Assembly (NCBI GenBank): GCA_007133715.1
Contig: SLMF01000160.1
Coordinates: 1-6,742 of the forward strand
From: Planctomycetaceae bacterium
GTDB taxonomy: Bacteria > Planctomycetota > Planctomycetia > Pirellulales > Pirellulaceae
Reading direction: 5' to 3'
DNA: 6,742 nt
The stretch's first letter is position 1. The number at the start of each line of letters is the position of its first letter. Under the pieces are notes generated by a model that did no database searches, was not told the DNA's origin, and saw nothing but the letters and a program-made list of their open reading frames with translations. Shown piece after piece: positions 1 to 4,903 of this stretch. Both the position numbers and the translations under genes were made by a program.

Positions 1-521
1 ACCGTCAAACCGAAATCGATCAGCTTGATCGCATCCAACTCGGGTGAGCAGATGAAGTTACGAGGACAAATATCCCGGTGAATAAAACCCGCTTCGTGAA
101 CCGCCTGGATCGCCTGGGCCATCTGGCGAATCAAGTTCAAACGCTTGCCCGCCAGCCGCTCGTCTCGCTGACGCACCAACTGCTGAAGACCCGGTCCCGG
201 CAGGAACTCCATCACAATGTACGCTTGCCCCGTCGAACTGACCCCCGCCTCGTACGTCTCGACAATCCGCTCGTGCTGCATCGCCAACGCGATCTGGCCC
301 TCCGACGGCTTCTTCAGCCCGGCGAACCGCGATTCAAACGTCTGTGTTTTCTCCGCATCGCACAGCTTCAAACCCACAATGCGATCGTGCCGGCGATCCC
401 GGGCCCGGTAGAAACGCGACATCGTCCCCACGTAACCCTCGCTGAGCAACTGGAAACGCTGCGCGATGTCCACACGCTCGGCACCCTTCCACAGCGATTG
501 CAGCTTGTCGAACCAACCCAT
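1..521 (-). CDS. Ser/Thr protein kinase, N-terminal part (runs off the window)
   Basis: This is a Hanks-type (eukaryotic-like) Ser/Thr protein kinase, of which 173 codons are visible; the C-lobe and anything beyond it lie outside the window. From ATG at 521 it has a degenerate glycine-rich loop around residues 28-38 (EGYVGTMSRFY), the ATP-anchoring lysine in IVGLKL (K52), a probable helix-C glutamate (E74), a hinge near IVMEFLPG (102-109), the catalytic loop HRDICPRN (148-155, catalytic D150, N155) and the metal-binding DFG (169-171). The oddity is C152 where almost all such kinases have lysine (HRDLKPxN). All other core residues that can be seen are present, so activity is plausible but not certain. 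The start codon lies 2 nt after the accD stop, which suggests co-transcription and translational coupling. No substrate can be inferred from the visible part. The reading frame stays open to base 1, and kinase motifs in the right order make this a firm call. Confidence 0.93.
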   Translation of the reverse strand, partial: MGWFDKLQSLWKGAERVDIAQRFQLLSEGYVGTMSRFYRARDRRHDRIVGLKLCDAEKTQTFESRFAGLKKPSEGQIALAMQHERIVETYEAGVSSTGQAYIVMEFLPGPGLQQLVRQRDERLAGKRLNLIRQMAQAIQAVHEAGFIHRDICPRNFICSPELDAIKLIDFGLT

Positions 522-523
522 GT

Positions 524-1339
524 CTATTTGCCACAGTAGTCGATGGTGCGGGCGATCTCGCTCTTCAACTTGTCGCGGGCCACGATGCGATCGATGTAGC
601 CATGCTCCAGCAGAAACTCGCTGGTCTGGAACCCTTCGGGCAATTCGATGCGGATGGTCGCCTGGATTGTACGGGGTCCGGCAAAACCGATCAGCGCCCG
701 CGGTTCTGCAAACACCACATCGCCCAGCGCCGCGAAACTGGCTGCCACCCCGCCCATTGTGGGATTGGTCAATACCGAAATATAGAGTCCGCCCGCCCGA
801 TCGTATCGAGCCAAGGCGGCCGAGACCTTGGCCATCTGCATCAGCGACAGAATGCCCTCATGCATCCGAGCTCCGCCGCCCGAACCGCTGATGATGATCA
901 AGGGCAACTGCTGCCGCGTCGCCCGCTCGATCAGCCGCGCCAAACGCTCGCCCACCACCGAGCCCATACTGCCCATGATGAAGGCCGAATCGGTTACCCC
1001 CAGCGCCACGCGACGCGCCCGGATCATCCCGCCACCGGTGATCGCCGCATCACTCAATCCCGTGCGTTTCTGCTCGGCCACCAAGCGGTCCGCATAGGAC
1101 TTGCGATCCGCAAACTTCAGCGGGTCCGTAGGAATCACGTTCGCATCCCATTCCTCGAACGTGCCTTCGTCCAGCACTTGGCGGATCCGTTCCTTGGCCG
1201 AGACGTTGAAGTGATGTTCGCATTCCGGACATACCCCTAACCGCTGGTCGACCACTTTGCGGAAAAGGGTAGATTGGCAACTGGGGCAGCGCAGCCAGAG
1301 TCCTTCCGGCACCCCGCGTTTTTTTCGTACGACCGTCAT
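524..1339 (-). CDS. accD: Acetyl-CoA carboxylase carboxyltransferase subunit beta
   Basis: AccD pairs with AccA to move the carboxyl group from carboxybiotin on the carrier protein to acetyl-CoA, giving malonyl-CoA for fatty acid synthesis in the cytoplasm. From the ATG at 1339 the protein has 271 residues. A four-cysteine zinc ribbon (C18, C21, C37, C40) is followed by the crotonase-fold carboxyltransferase domain with GSMGSVVGERL, the SGSGGGARMHEG turn (about 151-162), the TNPTMGGVAASFA stretch and GFAGPRTI near the end. It is shorter than the E. coli protein (304) mainly because it lacks the long C-terminal tail and some N-terminal residues. A TTG directly before the ATG (1342) could also start translation, adding one residue; AGGA lies about 11 nt upstream of the ATG. 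An A7 run falls within codons 5-7. The gene sits 25 nt after rpe and 2 nt before the kinase, probably as one operon. accA is not in the window. Confidence 0.97.
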   Translation of the reverse strand: MTVVRKKRGVPEGLWLRCPSCQSTLFRKVVDQRLGVCPECEHHFNVSAKERIRQVLDEGTFEEWDANVIPTDPLKFADRKSYADRLVAEQKRTGLSDAAITGGGMIRARRVALGVTDSAFIMGSMGSVVGERLARLIERATRQQLPLIIISGSGGGARMHEGILSLMQMAKVSAALARYDRAGGLYISVLTNPTMGGVAASFAALGDVVFAEPRALIGFAGPRTIQATIRIELPEGFQTSEFLLEHGYIDRIVARDKLKSEIARTIDYCGK

Positions 1340-1364
1340 CAAGGGTTCTATCCTGTTTCCACTT

Positions 1365-2054
1365 TTATTGCGAAACGGCCAAATCGGTCAGCTTCCGCAC
1401 CGCGGGACCGTAGTCGGTCTGCCGGAAAATGGCCGAACCGGCTACCAGCAAATCGGCGCCCGCGGCAGCGCAGCGGCCGATCGTCGTTTCATTCACCCCC
1501 CCATCAACTTCCAGCAAGGCGTCGTGGCGAAGGGTCTTGCGCAGGTATCGAAGGCGTTCCAAAGCAACCGGATCAAACGATTGGCCACCAAAACCGGCCG
1601 GTACACTCATCACCAGCACCAGATCGCACCGATCCCAGCAGGCATCGACCTGCTCCAGCGGCGTGGCGGGATTCAACGCGATTCCGGCAGCAGCCCCCAA
1701 TTCGGAGATGCGGTTCAAGAGCGGCTGGGGGTCCCCCACCGCCTCCGCATGGAACGTGATCAGGTCCGCCCCTGCCCGTACAAACGATTCAATGTACCGC
1801 TCCGGCTGGACGATCATCAGATGCACATCTAACGGCAGCGTGGTCAAACGCCGCACCGCTTCGACGATGGGCAGCCCGTAGGTGAAGTTGGGAACAAAGC
1901 ACCCATCCATCACATCCAAATGCAGGGCCGCAACCCCCGCATCTTCCAACGCCCGAACTTCCCGCTCCAAATTGCCGAAATCACACATCAGCAAAGACGG
2001 CAGGACCACCGGTGCGGCCTCGCGAAGTTCGGCAAGACGGTTTCGACCAGACAT
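1365..2054 (-). CDS. rpe: Ribulose-phosphate 3-epimerase
   Basis: Rpe interconverts D-ribulose 5-phosphate and D-xylulose 5-phosphate in the pentose phosphate pathway (or the Calvin cycle in autotrophs) in the cytoplasm. The 229-residue protein is a normal-length TIM barrel. Visible motifs in order are the strand-1 PSLLMCDF (19-26), LHLDVMDG with metal ligands H45 and D47 and acid/base D50 nearby, DVHLMI with ligand H78, TFHAEA (100-105), the phosphate-binding GFGGQ (154-158), EVDGGV with catalytic ligand D184, and GADLLVAGSAIF near the C-terminus. The usual SVNPGFGGQ is SVPAGFGGQ here, a mild change just before the phosphate-binding loop. The ATG at 2054 is preceded by AAGG with a 5-nt gap, which fits the chosen start; a 13-residue N-terminal lead precedes the barrel. 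It is the first gene of a tight minus-strand train with accD and a protein kinase. Confidence 0.97.
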   Translation of the reverse strand: MSGRNRLAELREAAPVVLPSLLMCDFGNLEREVRALEDAGVAALHLDVMDGCFVPNFTYGLPIVEAVRRLTTLPLDVHLMIVQPERYIESFVRAGADLITFHAEAVGDPQPLLNRISELGAAAGIALNPATPLEQVDACWDRCDLVLVMSVPAGFGGQSFDPVALERLRYLRKTLRHDALLEVDGGVNETTIGRCAAAGADLLVAGSAIFRQTDYGPAVRKLTDLAVSQ

Positions 2055-2104
2055 AGCGACCTTGGGCGGTTACAAAGGCACAGCGACGGAAAAACAGCGC
2101 GCAC

Positions 2105-2132
2105 ATCTGCCGATCTATTCATCGCAGATCGG
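2105..2132 (-). promoter_or_regulatory. rpe leader with two mutually exclusive stems
   Basis: In the rpe leader, CCGATCT and AGATCGG form a perfect 7-bp stem (2110-2116 with 2126-2132) around a 9-nt loop. The same AGAT bases can instead pair in ATCTGC/GCAGAT (2105-2110 with 2124-2129), a 6-bp stem. Both cannot form at once. The element is about 50-75 nt upstream of the rpe start. It could be a folded leader control element or an operator; no known riboswitch class is recognised, and a structure this short can arise by chance. Confidence 0.3.
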
Positions 2133-2153
2133 GCCGTGTGGGTTGAGCAAGAA

Positions 2154-2162
2154 ATTCTAGCA
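2154..2162 (-). promoter_or_regulatory. Possible extended -10 promoter for rpe-accD-kinase
   Basis: On the minus strand TGCTAGAAT matches an extended -10 element (TGn followed by TAGAAT, 5 of 6 to TATAAT). No good -35 is visible at the usual distance, which extended -10 promoters can tolerate. Transcription would start near 2147, giving a leader of about 90 nt that includes the competing stems. The assignment rests on a motif match only. Confidence 0.3.
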
Positions 2163-2365
2163 TTCCCGGCCGTCCGCGTCTGCGCGGGACCGCCAAACCG
2201 GGCTTCAGAACGCAACTCATTACTGCAAAACAACTTACAGCCAAAGACTCCCGCCGGCCTTCCATCTGGCCCCACCACCCGGCCCACCGCAATCTGCTCT
2301 CGCGAGAATTTTTTACTCCCCACGTAAGTTAAATCATAGCCACCCAAACTGACTTGTACTAATTT

Positions 2366-2391
2366 GGGGACAGGCGGTTCGGGGACAGGCG
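2366..2391. repeat. Paired GGGGACAGGCG direct repeat, REP-like
   Basis: GGGGACAGGCG occurs at 2366-2376 and again at 2381-2391, a 15-base period with GGTTC-like spacing between the cores. Upstream, CCCAAA (2343-2348) can pair with TTTGGG (2363-2368), which overlaps the first copy. Short GGGGACAGG/CCTGTCCCC words are common in dispersed repeats associated with REP-type tyrosine transposases in several bacterial groups. No transposase gene is present, so this would be a passive repeat copy at most. Confidence 0.45.
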
Positions 2392-2462
2392 TTTTGTGTG
2401 GAGTTCCCTCGGGAATGGGGATCGGTGTTTCATTGCGGTGTATCCCCACGATGGCGGTGTCC

Positions 2463-2490
2463 TTGAAGGATCGGTGTGCTTGACGATAAT
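2463..2490 (+). promoter_or_regulatory. Candidate promoter for icd-lpxK
   Basis: TTGAAG (2463-2468) and GATAAT (2485-2490) are separated by 16 nt and resemble a sigma70-type -35/-10 pair (4 of 6 and 5 of 6 matches). The start of transcription would be near 2497, giving a leader of about 70 nt before icd. Vegetative promoters in the presumed group are poorly conserved, so confidence is modest. Confidence 0.35.
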
Positions 2491-2550
2491 GGGGCCTTTG
2501 TCGGTGGCCGGGCCGCCCTGCGGAACCGCCTTCCCCCGTTGTTTGCATTC

Positions 2551-2555
2551 AGGAG
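2551..2555 (+). promoter_or_regulatory. Ribosome binding site that fixes the icd start
   Basis: AGGAG ends 10 nt before ATG 2566. It favours that ATG over the in-frame upstream ATG at 2476, which would add 30 residues with no resemblance to the dehydrogenase family and has no comparable Shine-Dalgarno sequence. Confidence 0.75.
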
Positions 2556-2565
2556 CAATTTCAAG

Positions 2566-3672
2566 ATGGCGCATCAAGTCACTCTCATCACTGGCGATGG
2601 TGTCGGACCGGAACTGGCGGAAGCCGCCCGCAAATGTATCGAAGCCACGGGCGTGGCCATCGAGTGGGACGAGCAGGAAGCGGGCGTGGATGTGATGGAG
2701 CGGCTCGGAACGCCCATTCCGGACGGGGTGCTGGAGAGTGTCCGCCGCACCGGTTGTGCTCTGAAGGCCCCGATCACGACCCCCGTAGGCACCGGTTTTC
2801 GCAGTATCAATGTGTATTTGCGGCAGGAGTTGGGCTTGTTCGCCTGCATCCGACCCTGCAAATACTATCCGGGCGTGCGGTCCTTCTACCGAGATGTGGG
2901 CGTGGACTTGGTAATCGTGCGGGAGAACACTGAAGACCTGTACGCGGGGGTCGAATTCCAGGCAGGACGCGAGGAAACCAGCCAGTTGATCGAATTCGTC
3001 AACAGCCTGCCCTCGGATCGTAAGATTCAAACCCGTGGGCAGGAGACCGGCGTGTCGATCAAGCCGATCAGCATCTCGGGCACCGAGCGGATCGTGCGAT
3101 GTGCCTTCGATTACGCGCGTGACAACGGGCGTCGCAAGGTCTCGGCGGTGCACAAGGCGAACATCATGAAGTACACCGATGGGTTATTCCTGGCTACCGC
3201 CGAGAAGGTGGCCCGGGATTATCCGGATATCGAATTCGAAGAACGCATCGTAGACAACATGTGCATGCAACTGACGCAGAAACCGGAACTGTACGATGTG
3301 CTGGTGCTGCCCAACCTGTATGGGGATATCGTCAGCGACCTCGGCGCCGGTTTGGTAGGCGGGCTGGGGCTGGCTCCCGGCATGAACATCGGACCGGGCG
3401 GAGCCGTATTCGAGGCGACGCATGGCAGTGCTCCGAAGTACAAGGGTCAGAACCGGGTCAATCCGACGGCTTTGATTTTGTCGGGCATGCTGATGCTTCG
3501 TCATTTGGGCGAGACGGATGCCGCGGATCGTTTGGAAAAGGCGGTTGGGGCGGTGATTGCGGAAGGGCGGGACGTCACCTACGACTTGAAACCGAACCGG
3601 GACGACCCGACCGCGGTCGGCACGCAGGAGATGGCCGCCGCGATCTGCGCCCGGCTCTCAAATCATCAGTAA
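2566..3672 (+). CDS. icd: Isocitrate dehydrogenase, short form, probably NADP-preferring
   Basis: This beta-decarboxylating dehydrogenase oxidises isocitrate to 2-oxoglutarate and CO2 in the TCA cycle. The 368-residue protein has the family N-terminus TLITGDGVGPE (6-16), the substrate motif RSINVYLRQEL (79-89, S80 and R86), R96, and RENTEDLYAGVE (119-130), which marks isocitrate rather than isopropylmalate dehydrogenase. HKANIMKYTDG carries catalytic K197; Y126 is the other catalytic residue. Metal aspartates are D230, D254 and D258 (NLYGDIVSDLGAG). In the coenzyme loop EATHGSAPKYKGQNRVNP, K291, Y292 and V298 match the NADP determinants K344, Y345 and V351 of the E. coli enzyme, and Y339 matches Y391, but the position of R395 appears to be proline (P343). 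NAD enzymes usually have Asp-Ile at the K-Y position. S80 aligns with the phosphorylated Ser113 of E. coli; no kinase/phosphatase AceK is in the window. lpxK follows after 11 nt. Confidence 0.95.
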   Translation: MAHQVTLITGDGVGPELAEAARKCIEATGVAIEWDEQEAGVDVMERLGTPIPDGVLESVRRTGCALKAPITTPVGTGFRSINVYLRQELGLFACIRPCKYYPGVRSFYRDVGVDLVIVRENTEDLYAGVEFQAGREETSQLIEFVNSLPSDRKIQTRGQETGVSIKPISISGTERIVRCAFDYARDNGRRKVSAVHKANIMKYTDGLFLATAEKVARDYPDIEFEERIVDNMCMQLTQKPELYDVLVLPNLYGDIVSDLGAGLVGGLGLAPGMNIGPGGAVFEATHGSAPKYKGQNRVNPTALILSGMLMLRHLGETDAADRLEKAVGAVIAEGRDVTYDLKPNRDDPTAVGTQEMAAAICARLSNHQ

Positions 3673-3683
3673 AGGGCTTGGCC

Positions 3684-4766
3684 ATGCCGTTGGCTCCGAC
3701 GGCGTATCGGGATCTGATCAGCGGGCGGCAGCGCGGTTGGGCTGCCGCCGTGTTACGCCGGGCCTTGCGGGTGGCGGAGTGGCCGTACGGACTGGCGATT
3801 CGCTCGCGTAATCGGGCCTATGACCGCGGTTGGTTGACTGCCCATGGCGTGGGTATCCCCGTAATCAGCGTGGGGAACCTGACCGTTGGTGGGACCGGCA
3901 AGACGCCGTTGATCGAATGGTTGGCCCGCTGGTTTCGGGCGCGGGACATTCCTGTCGGCGTGGTCAGCCGCGGATACAAGGCTCGAACCGGGTCGCTGAA
4001 CGACGAAGCGCGGGAGTTGGCGGAAAAGCTTCCCGGGCTACCGCACGTGCAACAGCCGGATCGTGTGTCGGCGGTGCGTGAGCTGGTGTCCCGTTACGGT
4101 TGCCGCGTGGCGTTGTTGGACGACGCTTTCCAGCATCGTCGGATTCGGCGCGATCTGGAACTGGTCCTATTGGACGCTTTGGAGCCATTTGGCTGGGAGC
4201 ACCTGCTGCCTCGGGGCATGTTGCGGGAGCCGATTTCCGGGTTGGTTCGCGCGGACTTGATTGGTTTGTCGCGGCGTGACGCGATCTCGGCCGAGCAGCG
4301 GACGGCGATCCGCGCGCGGGTCCAGCGGTTGGCACCCTCGGCCGTATGGTTGGAATTGGAGCATCAACCGCAAGGTCTGCGTACGGCCGCGGGTGCGGAT
4401 CACCCGCTCGAACGCATGGCGGGCCGTCGCGTGGCCGCGTTTTGCGGGATCGGCAATCCCGCGGGTTTCCGCCACACGCTGGACAGCTTGGGTTGTCACG
4501 TCGCCGGGTTTCGCGCTTTGCCCGATCATGATGCTTACACCGCAGAGCAAGTCGGGAAGTTAGAAGCGTGGGTGGCTGGTCACCCCGATTGGGAAGCCGT
4601 TCTCTGCACGCGAAAGGATTTGGTCAAACTCGACCGCCCCTCGTTAGCGGGCCGCGAGTTGTTCGCGATCACGATCGGGTTGGGAATTCGTGTTGGCGAA
4701 GAGCAGTTGGAATCGCGTCTCGAAGCGTTATCGGCTTCCCTCCGATCCGGGACGGAACCGGTTTGA
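3684..4766 (+). CDS. lpxK: Tetraacyldisaccharide 4'-kinase (lipid A biosynthesis)
   Basis: LpxK phosphorylates the 4' position of the tetraacyldisaccharide 1-phosphate to make lipid IVA, at the cytoplasmic face of the inner membrane. The 360-residue protein has the N-terminal membrane-associated helix region with YGLAIRSRNRAYDRG (35-49), the SVGNLTVGGTGKTP Walker A (62-75), SRGYKAR, then NDEA with D107 at the place of the catalytic aspartate, the Walker B-like LLDDAFQHRRIRRDLELVLLD (144-164), and LPRGMLREP (175-183). A C-terminal PDHDAY carries H282, the conserved DH histidine. The length is typical for the family. ATG 3684 is chosen because AAAGGG overlaps the icd stop with a 7-nt gap; the frame stays open upstream, but that extension lies inside icd and has no LpxK similarity. 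It is likely co-transcribed with icd. Its presence implies a lipid A-bearing outer membrane; other lpx genes are not in the window. Confidence 0.96.
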   Translation: MPLAPTAYRDLISGRQRGWAAAVLRRALRVAEWPYGLAIRSRNRAYDRGWLTAHGVGIPVISVGNLTVGGTGKTPLIEWLARWFRARDIPVGVVSRGYKARTGSLNDEARELAEKLPGLPHVQQPDRVSAVRELVSRYGCRVALLDDAFQHRRIRRDLELVLLDALEPFGWEHLLPRGMLREPISGLVRADLIGLSRRDAISAEQRTAIRARVQRLAPSAVWLELEHQPQGLRTAAGADHPLERMAGRRVAAFCGIGNPAGFRHTLDSLGCHVAGFRALPDHDAYTAEQVGKLEAWVAGHPDWEAVLCTRKDLVKLDRPSLAGRELFAITIGLGIRVGEEQLESRLEALSASLRSGTEPV

Positions 4767-4818
4767 CCCCCACGGCGCTACGGAGCTTGCCAAATTGGGC
4801 GAATCAGGTCGGCCGTGG

Positions 4819-4838
4819 GGCAGGCTGCCGGCAGGCTG
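4819..4838. repeat. Short direct repeat in the lpxK/glutamine synthetase gap
   Basis: GGCAGGCTG occurs at 4819-4827 and 4830-4838 (period 11), and the junction forms the palindrome CTGCCGGCAG. It lies in the 137-bp convergent gap (4767-4903), where no gene is seen. GGGC/AGGC at 4818-4825 can also pair loosely with GCCTGTGCCC at 4857-4866, giving a weak long-range stem. Confidence 0.4.
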
Positions 4839-4873
4839 TCCGCCGAAGTGCTGCCCGCCTGTGCCCGACGAGG

Positions 4874-4887
4874 GTCGCTCCGGCGAC
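4874..4887. terminator. Compact hairpin in the convergent gap, possible 3'-end stem
   Basis: GTCGC and GCGAC pair perfectly around TCCG, so the lpxK-strand RNA would carry a C(UCCG)G loop of the stable UNCG tetraloop class; the opposite strand carries a CGGA loop. There is no U tract on either side, so this is not a standard intrinsic terminator. It may be an RNA 3'-end stabiliser for one or both convergent transcripts, or chance in GC-rich DNA. Confidence 0.25.
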
Positions 4888-4903
4888 GTTGCCGTGTCGT
4901 GAT

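Larger units (their letters stand above)
2055..2565. other. Divergent intergenic region between rpe and icd, no convincing gene
   Basis: These 511 bases separate the divergent rpe and icd starts. Long open frames cross it on both strands, but none has a recognisable protein motif, and most run into rpe or icd in the wrong frame. What can be seen is a leader with competing stems and a candidate extended -10 on the rpe side, a perfect 10-bp palindrome (TCTCGCGAGA, 2298-2307) followed by six Ts, the CCCAAA/TTTGGG inverted repeat (2343-2368) merging into a GGGGACAGGCG pair, a GGGGAT/ATCCCC inverted repeat (2417-2447), a direct repeat of GGATCGGTGT (2419-2428 and 2468-2477), and a candidate icd promoter. 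The length is large for a bacterium with such tight neighbours, which fits two separate control regions plus repeat debris. Confidence 0.7.

Noticed and set aside
78..539. 153-codon plus-strand open frame at the window start
   Set aside because: It is antisense to the kinase catalytic core; the His/Arg/Leu-rich translation is a codon-bias shadow.
1319..1325. A7 run near the accD start as a programmed slippage site
   Set aside because: The standard frame encodes a complete AccD; slippage would give only a very short or unrelated product and nothing supports its use.
2298..2314. Palindrome TCTCGCGAGA followed by six Ts as an intrinsic terminator
   Set aside because: A hairpin needs loop bases, leaving only about a 3-bp stem, and no gene ends just upstream on the plus strand.
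1988..2548. 186-codon open frame on the minus strand across the rpe-icd gap
   Set aside because: It overlaps the rpe start in another frame, has no recognisable motif, and its composition (Arg/Pro/Ser-rich) is typical of a GC-rich shadow frame.
2476..2565. Upstream ATG giving icd 30 more residues
   Set aside because: The extra residues are unlike the family N-terminus, and the AGGAG ribosome binding site points to ATG 2566.
2359..3153. 264-codon open frame on the minus strand opposite icd
   Set aside because: It is antisense to well-conserved icd codons, and its C-terminal repeated RLSPN simply translates the GGGGACAGGCG repeat.
3261..3683. In-frame N-terminal extension of lpxK
   Set aside because: It lies wholly inside icd in a different frame and has no LpxK similarity; ATG 3684 has its own AAAGGG.
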